NCBI GenBank assembly: GCA_900770265.1
Contig: CAAGJR010000234.1
Coordinates: 1 to 6,165 of the forward strand
DNA: 6,165 nt
Source of the DNA: an uncultured Acidaminococcus sp.
GTDB lineage: Bacteria; Bacillota; Negativicutes; Acidaminococcales; Acidaminococcaceae
Reading direction: 5' to 3'
The notes beneath the pieces are model-generated. The model saw nothing but the letters and a program-made list of their open reading frames with translations, had not been told where the DNA came from and searched no databases. Of this stretch, positions 1 through 4,910 are shown piece after piece. Within the stretch, counting starts at the first letter, position 1, and each line of letters begins with the position of its first letter. A program made the translations under genes and the position numbers.

Positions 1-215
1 GCGTTGATCAGGTCGATGTCGAAGCCCTGTACCTTGCCGTCTTTCTTATCGGTGAATTCAAAGGGTGCGAAGGAGGGGTTGGTCCCTACGATCAGTTCTT
101 TCTTGTTGTCAGCGGCTTTTTTGTCATTGCTTGCCGTGCTGCCGCCGCAGCCTGCCGCGGCCACACACATCATCAAGCCGGCCAGGATTCCAGCGAACAT
201 CTTCATCTTTTTCAT
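1..215 (-). CDS. Amino acid ABC transporter substrate-binding lipoprotein, N-terminal part (runs off the left edge)
   Basis: Only the first 71 codons are present; the gene continues past position 1. The start at 213-215 follows a strong GAGGAGGA ribosome binding site. The protein opens with a lipoprotein signal: MKKMK, a hydrophobic stretch, then AAAGC with the lipidated Cys at residue 23. A Lys/Asp-rich linker follows, then the start of a type-3 solute-binding domain (KKELIVGTNPSFAPFEF at 38-54, GFDIDLIN at 64-71). This block is nearly the same as in the complete lipoprotein encoded at 445-1209, so the two are paralogs, probably from a tandem duplication. Family knowledge: such proteins capture polar amino acids outside the membrane and pass them to an ABC permease and ATPase. 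No permease or ATPase gene lies in this window; one could follow downstream past the left edge. The exact ligand cannot be read from the fragment. Confidence 0.9.
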   Translation of the reverse strand, partial: MKKMKMFAGILAGLMMCVAAAGCGGSTASNDKKAADNKKELIVGTNPSFAPFEFTDKKDGKVQGFDIDLIN

Positions 216-270
216 AAATATTCCTCCTCATTGGCCCCCGAATGGGTATCGTTCTGTATTTGATGTTATG

Positions 271-299
271 ATTATACATCTACTTTTATTTTTATGCAA
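271..299 (-). promoter_or_regulatory. Sigma-70-type promoter of the left substrate-binding lipoprotein gene
   Basis: On the minus strand, TTGCAT (294-299) and a perfect TATAAT (271-276) are separated by exactly 17 bp. They lie about 55 bp upstream of the start codon at 215. The arrangement is the same as in the promoter of the paralogous gene (1265-1293), including a TGCATAAA stretch that overlaps the -35 box. The promoter lies downstream of the predicted terminator at 318-344, so this gene appears to be transcribed independently of its upstream paralog. Confidence 0.85.
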
Positions 300-317
300 G
301 CATGATTTTGTAAAACG

Positions 318-344
318 AAAAAAGTCCTCCCCTGAAAGGGGAGG
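318..344 (-). terminator. Intrinsic terminator formed by the edge of the multi-hairpin repeat
   Basis: Read on the minus strand, an 8-bp stem (CCTCCCCT at 337-344 with AGGGGAGG at 326-333, loop of 3 nt) is followed by AC and then six T (318-323). It lies about 100 bp after the stop codon of the lipoprotein gene at 445-1209. The stem belongs to the dispersed repeat at 324-444, while the T tract lies just outside it. The element therefore probably serves as that gene's transcription terminator. Confidence 0.7.
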
Positions 345-444
345 GGAACCATTGCGCATCGGCGCAATGGTGGAGGGGTTTCACACCCGATGTGAGACCC
401 CCTACCCGCCATGCGGGTCCTTTCCCCCTTTCAGGGGGACACAA
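324..444. repeat. Dispersed multi-hairpin repeat (MITE-like), copy 1, 121 bp
   Basis: This non-coding block recurs at 2290-2449 with only five substitutions over the 121 shared positions. Its ends form imperfect terminal inverted repeats: GTCCTCCCCTGAAAGGGG at the left, and the complement of GTCCCCCTGAAAGGGGG at the right. Inside are consecutive short hairpins: CCTCCCCT/AGGGGAGG, CCATTGCGC/GCGCAATGG, TCACA/TGTGA, ACCCGC/GCGGGT and CCCCCT/AGGGGG. No open reading frame is evident. One end touches the stop codon of the lipoprotein gene (447-445). The form fits a non-autonomous mobile element or an amplified intergenic repeat; no transposase is present, so mobility is an inference. Confidence 0.8.
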
Positions 445-1209
445 CTACTTGAACCATTTATCGTAGATTTTCTGGTATTCCCCGTCCTTTTTCATATCCT
501 GCAGGGCCTTGTTCAGCTTGTCGCACAGTTCCTTGTTCTTCTTGGCGGTGGCAATACCGTAGTTGTCGCCCTTCTTGGGTTCACCCACAGCCTTGGCGTA
601 TTCGCTGCCCCCCTGTTTCAGGAAGTACTGCAGCACCGGCAGGTCGCTGATCACCGCATCGGCGCCCCCGTTCTTCAGTTCCAGGCAGGCGGTGTCGCTG
701 GTATCGAACGTCTTCACGGTGGCCCCTTCGATCTTGCCGGCGGCTTCGGCCCCGGTGGTGCCCAGCTGGACGGCGATGGTCTTGCCCTTCAGGTCGTCCA
801 GGCTCTTGATGGTGTTGTTGTCCTTCTTCACGATGGCCATAAGCCCGCTTTCATAATACGGATCCGTGAAGTTCACCTTCTGTTTCCGGGCATCGGTGAT
901 GCTCATGCCCGCAATGGCCACGTCGATGTTCCCGGCGTCCAGGGCAGGGATCAGTGCATCGAAGCCCATGCCTTTGATGGTGACCTTTTCATACCCGGCC
1001 CGCTTGCCCAGGGCCTTGATCAGGTCCATATCGAAGCCGGTGGTTTCCCCGCTCTGTTTATCCGGAAATTCAAAAGGAGCGAAAGACGGTTCCGTCCCCA
1101 CAATCAGTTCTTTTTTATCCGCCGGTTTGCTGCCGGTGGAACTGCTGCCGCAGCCCGCTGCTCCGATGAGCATCAGCAATGCACAGAGCATAACCATTAC
1201 TTTTTTCAT
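445..1209 (-). CDS. Polar amino acid ABC transporter substrate-binding lipoprotein (GlnH/type-3 family)
   Basis: This is a complete 254-residue lipoprotein that binds a polar amino acid outside the cytoplasmic membrane for an ABC importer. The signal peptide (MKKVMVM plus a hydrophobic core) ends in GAAGC, with the lipidated Cys at residue 20. A Ser/Gly/Lys linker precedes the two-lobed type-3 solute-binding fold starting near residue 34. Family signatures include SFAPFEF (42-48), GFDMDL (58-63), GMSITDAR (101-108), LGTTGA (149-154) and ISDLP (187-191). By family knowledge, Arg108 should bind the ligand carboxylate and Asp189 its amino group. The length is normal. The start ATG follows GGGGGG with a 6-nt gap. 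No permease or ATPase gene adjoins; a paralog lies downstream (1-215). The substrate is unresolved: glutamine, arginine, histidine and cystine binders look alike at this level. Confidence 0.93.
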   Translation of the reverse strand: MKKVMVMLCALLMLIGAAGCGSSSTGSKPADKKELIVGTEPSFAPFEFPDKQSGETTGFDMDLIKALGKRAGYEKVTIKGMGFDALIPALDAGNIDVAIAGMSITDARKQKVNFTDPYYESGLMAIVKKDNNTIKSLDDLKGKTIAVQLGTTGAEAAGKIEGATVKTFDTSDTACLELKNGGADAVISDLPVLQYFLKQGGSEYAKAVGEPKKGDNYGIATAKKNKELCDKLNKALQDMKKDGEYQKIYDKWFK

Positions 1210-1218
1210 GACAATCCC

Positions 1219-1336
1219 CCCAAAATCTAGTATAGAGTGTTACTTTTCTATGTGGAATGGTGTTATTATACATTCACATGAATCTTTATGCAATGCATTT
1301 CCGTCAAGTATTCTGTATACTTATCTAGATTTTGGG
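1219..1336. repeat. Perfect 12-bp inverted repeat enclosing the lipoprotein promoter
   Basis: CCCAAAATCTAG at 1219-1230 and its exact reverse complement CTAGATTTTGGG at 1325-1336 flank 94 bp that contain the entire promoter at 1265-1293. The left arm overlaps the G-rich ribosome binding site of the lipoprotein gene. The right arm ends four bases before the poly-U end of the RNA gene. The right arm is upstream of the -35 box, so both arms cannot be in one transcript from this promoter; the pair probably acts at DNA level. The centres are 106 bp apart, close to ten helical turns. Either an invertible promoter or a looping operator would fit; neither is shown. Confidence 0.6.
1265..1293 (-). promoter_or_regulatory. 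Sigma-70-type promoter of the complete substrate-binding lipoprotein gene
   Basis: On the minus strand, TTGCAT (1288-1293) and TATAAT (1265-1270) have a 17-bp spacer. The spacer carries the small palindrome ATTCACATGAAT (1272-1283). The -35 region overlaps TGCATAAAGATTCA, which resembles an ARG box (consensus TGAATAATTATTCA) with a few mismatches. A further palindrome, AAGTAT-N5-ATACTT, lies at 1306-1322 just upstream. Control by an amino-acid-responsive regulator such as ArgR is conceivable but is an inference. Confidence 0.85.
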
Positions 1337-1339
1337 CGC

Positions 1340-1553
1340 AAAAAAAAAACAACTCAGCTGACCTGGTTTTCGCCCCCACACTCGCCTGCTGGAGGGTTCG
1401 CTCCTAAGCCTCATGCTCCCCACTACTGCCTCTCTCGCTTTTCGCGGCAGGACTTACTTCTAAGCTGCACCGTGCTCACAGGTTTTTTCCTGCTTACGTG
1501 GATCGTTTTGCCTGCAACTGGCATCGACTTGCAACCACAGACCTGAGTTGTTT
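1340..1553 (-). ncRNA. Stand-alone structured RNA of about 214 nt, family not identified
   Basis: A consensus promoter at 1559-1587 would start transcription near 1553. The predicted transcript begins AAACAACUCAG and ends CUGAGUUGUUU plus further U, so its two ends form a perfect closing stem (1543-1552 with 1348-1357) followed by about ten U (1340-1349). Inside are further potential stems: UGCAA/UUGCA, CAGG-A6-CCUG, CUGCC/GGCAG and GGAG/CUCC. UGGUU/AACCA can pair near the base and UCCAC/GUGGG further in. No ribosome binding site with a convincing reading frame is present. The closed-end shape recalls 6S RNA, but the interior looks multi-branched rather than rod-like. I saw none of the SRP RNA, tmRNA or RNase P RNA signatures. 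A separate lipoprotein promoter downstream argues against a riboswitch leader. Confidence 0.75.
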
Positions 1554-1558
1554 CCTAC

Positions 1559-1587
1559 ATTATAAAAGGCCGTTTCCCATTTGGCAA
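1559..1587 (-). promoter_or_regulatory. Promoter of the structured RNA
   Basis: On the minus strand, TTGCCA (1582-1587) and a perfect TATAAT (1559-1564) are separated by 17 bp. The expected start, six to seven bases downstream, falls at the first base of the closing stem of the RNA. The agreement between promoter and stem is the best evidence that this is an independent transcript. Confidence 0.85.
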
Positions 1588-1594
1588 CGGGAAA

Positions 1595-1623
1595 TTCACA
1601 AATGGGCCGATTTATAGTATACT
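1595..1623 (+). promoter_or_regulatory. Promoter of the HD-GYP-like gene, divergent from the RNA promoter
   Basis: TTCACA (1595-1600) and TATACT (1618-1623) have a 17-bp spacer, each one mismatch from consensus. The -35 box is only 7 bp from the -35 box of the oppositely directed RNA promoter. Overlapping inverted repeats span both: CCCATTTG (1576-1583) with CAAATGGG (1599-1606), and TTTCCC (1573-1578) with GGGAAA (1589-1594). They are possible operator sites for shared control. Confidence 0.75.
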
Positions 1624-1665
1624 TTAGTTTGCAAGTCTGAAATCACAAGCAAAGGTCGCGGTCCT

Positions 1666-2262
1666 ATGATCACCATACCCCAATTCCTGGATTTTCCCAC
1701 GGATACAGATGCCAAAGAGGTCGTTTCGCTGTTCCTGCGGCTGCTGGAACTGAAGAACCATGATCTGTTCCTGCACAGCCAGCAGGTGGCCAATTATGCG
1801 GTGGCCACGGCGGCGAAGATGGGCCTGCCGCTCACGGAAGTGAACTGTATCAAGATGGCTGCCCTGCTCCACGATATCGGGCAGCTGGCCATCCCGGGCA
1901 CCATCCTGGCCAAGTATCCGTATTTCAATACCCGGGAACGGGCGGCCTACCGTCGGCACTGCCTGGCCGGCGCCAGCATGCTGGAGAACATCCCGGCCTT
2001 CGAGCGGATCCGGAAAATCATACTGCACCACCACGAGAATTGGGACGGCAGCGGTTATCCCCGGCGGCTGAAGGGCGTGAACATCCCCATCGGCAGCCGG
2101 ATCATCGCCGTCTGCAATTTCTACGACCGGAAGTGCAACCCGTGCACAAGGCAGTGGGTCATTGCCGGCAGCAAGAGCCCCCAGGTCATCCGGGACCTGG
2201 CCGGGGTAAAGTTCGACCCGGATGTGGTCCAGGCTTTCTTTGAATCAGTGAGTACAATTTAG
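1666..2262 (+). CDS. Small HD-GYP-like domain protein with an altered metal site
   Basis: This 198-residue soluble protein is essentially one HD-GYP domain, the family whose active members hydrolyse cyclic di-GMP. Visible signatures are His37 (HSQQVA), the HD pair His69-Asp70 in ALLHDIGQLAIP, RRH at 96-98, HHHE at 121-124, DGSGYP at 127-132, and FDPDVVQAF at 183-191. Two family positions differ. The usual Lys of HDIGK is Gln73, and the Asp that normally ends RIxAVxD is Asn151 (RIIAVCN), with the following DALTxxRPYR segment replaced by DRKCNPCTR. By family knowledge that Asp is a metal ligand, so activity may be reduced, changed or lost. There is no receiver, PAS or membrane segment. The start follows AAAGG with a 10-nt gap. 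It may be a signalling or binding protein rather than an enzyme. Confidence 0.85.
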   Translation: MITIPQFLDFPTDTDAKEVVSLFLRLLELKNHDLFLHSQQVANYAVATAAKMGLPLTEVNCIKMAALLHDIGQLAIPGTILAKYPYFNTRERAAYRRHCLAGASMLENIPAFERIRKIILHHHENWDGSGYPRRLKGVNIPIGSRIIAVCNFYDRKCNPCTRQWVIAGSKSPQVIRDLAGVKFDPDVVQAFFESVSTI

Positions 2263-2289
2263 GGCTTAGGGCGCCAGAGCGCCCAGTCA

Positions 2290-2449
2290 GTCCTCCCCTG
2301 AAAGGGGAGGGGGACCGTTGCGCATCGGCGCAATGGTGGTGGGGTTTTACACCCGATGTGAGACCCCCTACCCGCCAAGCGGGTCCTTTCCCCCTTTCCC
2401 ACAGGACTAGGAGGCTTCTATTCGTCGCCTCCGTCGCAGGGGGACACAA
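2290..2449. repeat. Dispersed multi-hairpin repeat (MITE-like), copy 2, 160 bp with a 39-bp internal insert
   Basis: This is the second copy of the element at 324-444, in the same orientation on the plus strand. It carries an extra 39 bp (2399-2437) inside the right terminal repeat, just after CCCCCTTTC. The insert contains its own hairpin, GGAGGC (2410-2415) with GCCTCC (2427-2432). Several substitutions preserve the potential stems or fall in loops (for example CCATGC to CCAAGC). A short hairpin GGGCGC/GCGCCC (2269-2284) lies just before the element. The copy fills most of the 209-bp gap between the HD-GYP-like and TSCPD genes. I see no clear promoter in that gap, so the two genes may share a transcript. 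Confidence 0.8.
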
Positions 2450-2471
2450 ACATGAGGGGAGTATTTTACTT

Positions 2472-2729
2472 ATGAAGAATTTCAGTGTCAAAACCCATGA
2501 TACCTGCGCGAAACAGATCGATTTCAGCCTGGAAGACGGCAAGCTGCACAACATCCATTTCTACGGCGGCTGCCCGGGCAACCTGAGCGCCATCAGCAAA
2601 CTGCTGGAAGGGGCCGATGCAGAACATGCCGTGGAAGTGCTGAAGGGCAACAAGTGCGGCAACAAGGCCACGTCCTGCGCGGACCAGCTGGCCCGGGGCG
2701 TGGAAGAAGCGCTGGCAAGCCTGCATTGA
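2472..2729 (+). CDS. TSCPD-domain protein of unknown function (TIGR03905-type)
   Basis: This small soluble protein of 85 residues is made of a single TSCPD domain. It keeps four Cys positions: Cys12 (DTCAKQIDF), Cys34 (YGGCPGNL), Cys62 (NKCGNK) and Cys69. The signature that usually reads TSCPDQLA is TSCADQLA here, so the Pro after Cys69 is replaced by Ala. Related domains occur at the C-terminus of some B12-dependent ribonucleotide reductases, where Cys residues are thought to bind metal. The free-standing family has no established role. The ATG at 2472 follows AGGGGAG with a 10-nt gap and matches the family's usual N-terminus; longer in-frame reading upstream would translate the repeat and is rejected. 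An intrinsic terminator follows the stop by 27 bp. Confidence 0.88.
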   Translation: MKNFSVKTHDTCAKQIDFSLEDGKLHNIHFYGGCPGNLSAISKLLEGADAEHAVEVLKGNKCGNKATSCADQLARGVEEALASLH

Positions 2730-2756
2730 TAAAGTCACTAGTCTACAGCGAAAGGA

Positions 2757-2787
2757 ACGGAGCGGTATTTCTTGCCGCTCCGTTTTT
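2757..2787 (+). terminator. Intrinsic terminator after the TSCPD gene
   Basis: A perfect 9-bp stem, ACGGAGCGG (2757-2765) with CCGCTCCGT (2775-2783), has a 9-nt loop and runs directly into TTTTT (2783-2787). It ends just before the DUF554 promoter, so the two genes are separate transcription units. Confidence 0.9.
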
Positions 2788-2788
2788 A

Positions 2789-2797
2789 TGATATAAT
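2789..2797 (+). promoter_or_regulatory. Extended -10 promoter of the DUF554 gene
   Basis: TGATATAAT (2789-2797) is an extended -10 element with a perfect TATAAT. No good -35 box is found at 16-18 bp, and the region where it would lie is occupied by the terminator hairpin of the preceding gene. The start codon of the downstream gene is 36 bp away. Confidence 0.6.
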
Positions 2798-2833
2798 CAA
2801 TTATTCTATACACTTTTGAGGGGGATTTGTTTT

Positions 2834-3568
2834 ATGCCAATCGGGGTCATCTGTAATGTGGCGGCCGTGGTCATCGGCGGCATCATCGGGAACCTGCTGG
2901 GTCCGCGGCTTTCGGAAGATTTCAAGGAAAAGCTCACCACCGTATTCGGGGCCTGTGCCTTTCTGATGGGCATCATGTCCATCGGCTTTTTGAAGAACCT
3001 GCCGGCCGTGACCTTTGCGGTGATTGCAGGCACCATCATTGGCCTGTGGATCCACCTGGGAGACCGGATCATCAACGGCTCCCGGAACCTGGAAAAGGCC
3101 ATCAGCAAGGTACTGCCCGCCTCTTCCGGAGATACGGTCATTTCCCGGGACGAATACGAAAGCAAGCTCATCACCATCATCGTCCTGTTCTGTGCCAGCG
3201 GCACGGGCATCTACGGCAGCATGGTGTCGGGCATGGCCGGGGATCACAGCATCCTCATCGCCAAATCCATCATGGACCTGCCCACCTCCACCCTGTTCGC
3301 CTGCGAGCTGGGCATCATCGTCAGCTTCATCGCCGTGCCCCAGCTGGTGATCTTCCTGGCCCTGTTCTTCCTGGCTCACGCCATCCTGCCGTTTTGCACC
3401 CCGGACATGATCGGGGATTTCAAGGCCTGCGGCGGCGTACTGCTGGTAGCCACGGGCTTCCGGATGCTGCAGCTGAAGGATTTCCCCATCGCCGACATGA
3501 TTCCGGCCATGGCCATCGTCATGCCGCTGTCGGCGCTGTGGACGGGCGTTGTGGTGCCGCTGCTGTAA
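2834..3568 (+). CDS. DUF554 family integral membrane protein
   Basis: This 244-residue protein is very hydrophobic and probably sits in the cytoplasmic membrane. Likely membrane segments are near residues 3-22, 35-52, 58-75, 112-128, 152-185 (possibly two), 197-211 and 221-243. A polar, charged loop at about 77-111 separates the first three from the rest. Family-like features are the PIGVICNVAAVVIGG start, the GDRI motif (76-79), FCASGTGIYGS (119-129) and SIMDLPTSTLFA (145-156). The length is usual for DUF554. Its biochemical role is not established; a transport role is often guessed from its topology. The ATG at 2834 is preferred over an upstream in-frame TTG at 2816, because GAGGGGGA (2818-2824) is then a ribosome binding site with a 9-nt gap. 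The gene converges on alr. Confidence 0.9.
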   Translation: MPIGVICNVAAVVIGGIIGNLLGPRLSEDFKEKLTTVFGACAFLMGIMSIGFLKNLPAVTFAVIAGTIIGLWIHLGDRIINGSRNLEKAISKVLPASSGDTVISRDEYESKLITIIVLFCASGTGIYGSMVSGMAGDHSILIAKSIMDLPTSTLFACELGIIVSFIAVPQLVIFLALFFLAHAILPFCTPDMIGDFKACGGVLLVATGFRMLQLKDFPIADMIPAMAIVMPLSALWTGVVVPLL

Positions 3569-3579
3569 GGGCCTGGAGC

Positions 3580-3654
3580 GGGTCGATCACGACGATCGAC
3601 CCCTACAGTTTGGGTAGTTGAATCGTAGGGGCGGGTCGCTTTGACTCGCCCGCC
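3580..3654. repeat. Pair of REP-like hairpins in opposite orientation
   Basis: Unit A, on the minus strand, has the foot GTAG (complement of 3603-3606) next to the 9-bp stem GGGTCGATC/GATCGACCC (3580-3588 with 3594-3602). Unit B, on the plus strand, has GTAG at 3625-3628 followed by GGCGGGTC (3630-3637) pairing with GACTCGCC (3643-3650), with one G-T wobble. A GTAG foot beside an imperfect palindrome is the layout of REP sequences recognised by RAYT (tnpA-REP) proteins. The opposed pair resembles a BIME. Both sit between the DUF554 stop and the shared terminator. Confidence 0.65.
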
Positions 3655-3673
3655 AGCTCGGTTTATTTTGTGC

Positions 3674-3716
3674 AAAAAAAATGACGCTGTGAATTTTTTC
3701 ACAGCGTCATTTTTTT
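3674..3716. terminator. Bidirectional intrinsic terminator between DUF554 and alr
   Basis: TGACGCTGTGAA (3682-3693) pairs perfectly with TTCACAGCGTCA (3698-3709) around a 4-nt loop. It is flanked by A8 on the left (3674-3681) and T7 on the right (3710-3716). Each strand therefore gives a strong stem plus a U tract. It can end the plus-strand DUF554 message and the minus-strand alr message. The T tract overlaps the alr stop codon (3717-3715). Confidence 0.95.
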
Positions 3717-4887
3717 ACATTCTGAGCAGCAGTTCCTTGCCGACTACTTTTCCGTCTTCCATGTATACCCGGGGCACCCGTTTACTGATGTTGCAGGTGA
3801 TTTCGTAGGGGATGGTGCCGGCCAGTTCGGCCAGGTCATCCAGGGACTGGTGGTTGCCGAACAGTTCCAGTTCGCTGCCCACATCCACCTTGGGCTTATC
3901 CGTCAGGTCGATCATGCACATATCCATGCAGATGCGGCCCCGCTGGGGTGCTAGGCCCTGTTCCGTCACGAAGCTGCACCGGTTGGACAGGCACCGCATG
4001 AACCCGTCGGCGTATCCGATGGGCGCCACCCCTATGCGGGTGGTCTTATCACAGGTGTAGATGCCGCCATAGCTGATCTTCGTACCTTTCGGGTAGATCT
4101 TGATGGTGCTGATGGTGGTCTTCACGGCCATCACCGGTTTCAGGCCCAGCTTCCGGGCGAATTCCCCGTACCCGTACAGCAAGAGGCCGGGCCGCACCAT
4201 GTCCAGGTACGTTTCCGGGAACAGGGTCGTGGCCCCGGTGTTGGCACAGTGGCGCAGCTTGAATTTCTTCCCGGTACGTTTTTCCACTTCGTCGCACACA
4301 TGCTTGAACAGTTCGAACTGGTGCTTCGTGTAGGCCAGGGCTTCGTCTCCCGGTTCATCGGCCACGGCGAAATGGGTGAAGATGCCTTCCGGTTCCAGGC
4401 CGGGCAGGCTGCAGGCGTGGATGATGCCCTCCACCCCATGTTCGAAGTAATCCCCTTCGCAGATGTAGCCCAGCCGGCTCATGCCCGTATCCACCTTTAC
4501 GTGGATCTTCAGGGTGCCGCCGTACTTTACGGCTTCTTCGCTGTATTCCAGGGCTTTGGCTTCACAGGTCACGGCCTGGGTGATGTTGAAGCAGATCAGC
4601 CGGTCCACCTGTTCCCGGGGCGTATGGCCCAGGATCAGGATGGGCATGGTGATGCCGTTGAACCGCAGTTCCATGGCTTCGTCGATGCTGCTGACCGCCA
4701 GATAGTTAGCCCCCAGGGCCTGCAGTTTCGTGCCCACCTGTACGGCACCATGGCCATAGGCGTCGGCCTTCACCACGCCCAGGAATTTCACGTTGGGACC
4801 GATGTGCTCCCGGATTTTATGATAGTTGTAGGCCAGGGCATCCAGATCGATTTCCGCCCAGGTACGACGCAGTGTACTTTTCATCAT
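3715..4887 (-). CDS. alr: Alanine racemase
   Basis: This PLP-dependent cytoplasmic enzyme interconverts L- and D-alanine and supplies D-alanine for peptidoglycan. The 390-residue length is typical. The N-terminal barrel carries the PLP lysine, Lys40, in VVKADAYGHG. KVDTGMSRLG (131-140) holds the residue equivalent to the often carbamylated Lys and the substrate-binding Arg138. Further marks are THFA (171-174), HCANTGAT (213-220, usually HxANSAA) and VRPG (231-234). The second catalytic residue is Tyr273 in KISYGGIYT, and GYADG and GRICMDM follow. No active-site residue looks lost. Two adjacent ATG codons (4887 and 4884) follow AAAGGAGA; the first has a 6-nt gap, the second a 9-nt gap. No clear promoter is seen in the 136-bp gap upstream, so alr may be read from the nucleoside hydrolase promoter. 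Confidence 0.97.
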   Translation of the reverse strand: MMKSTLRRTWAEIDLDALAYNYHKIREHIGPNVKFLGVVKADAYGHGAVQVGTKLQALGANYLAVSSIDEAMELRFNGITMPILILGHTPREQVDRLICFNITQAVTCEAKALEYSEEAVKYGGTLKIHVKVDTGMSRLGYICEGDYFEHGVEGIIHACSLPGLEPEGIFTHFAVADEPGDEALAYTKHQFELFKHVCDEVEKRTGKKFKLRHCANTGATTLFPETYLDMVRPGLLLYGYGEFARKLGLKPVMAVKTTISTIKIYPKGTKISYGGIYTCDKTTRIGVAPIGYADGFMRCLSNRCSFVTEQGLAPQRGRICMDMCMIDLTDKPKVDVGSELELFGNHQSLDDLAELAGTIPYEITCNISKRVPRVYMEDGKVVGKELLLRM

Positions 4888-4910
4888 GAAAGTCTCCTTT
4901 GATAATTTGT

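Noticed and set aside
324..444. CRISPR or tandem repeat array
   Set aside because: The hairpins within the block have different sequences and are not regularly spaced; the whole block repeats once elsewhere as a unit.
4..1230. Long 408-codon open frame on the plus strand across the lipoprotein region
   Set aside because: It is antisense to two well-supported lipoprotein genes, runs through the repeat and a promoter, and has no recognisable domain. High GC in third positions explains the lack of stops.
1340..1553. SRP RNA, tmRNA, RNase P RNA or a riboswitch
   Set aside because: The expected signature motifs (for example the GGAAGCAGC loop of SRP RNA) are not present, and the transcript ends in a U tract before a separate promoter, so it is not a leader of the lipoprotein gene.
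2816..2833. Upstream TTG start for the DUF554 protein
   Set aside because: The purine-rich stretch right after the TTG is the ribosome binding site for the ATG at 2834, and the family usually begins at that Met-Pro-Ile.
2801..3379. Minus-strand open frame of 192 codons opposite DUF554
   Set aside because: It is rich in Asp, His, Gln and Gly with no domain and is antisense to a clear membrane protein.
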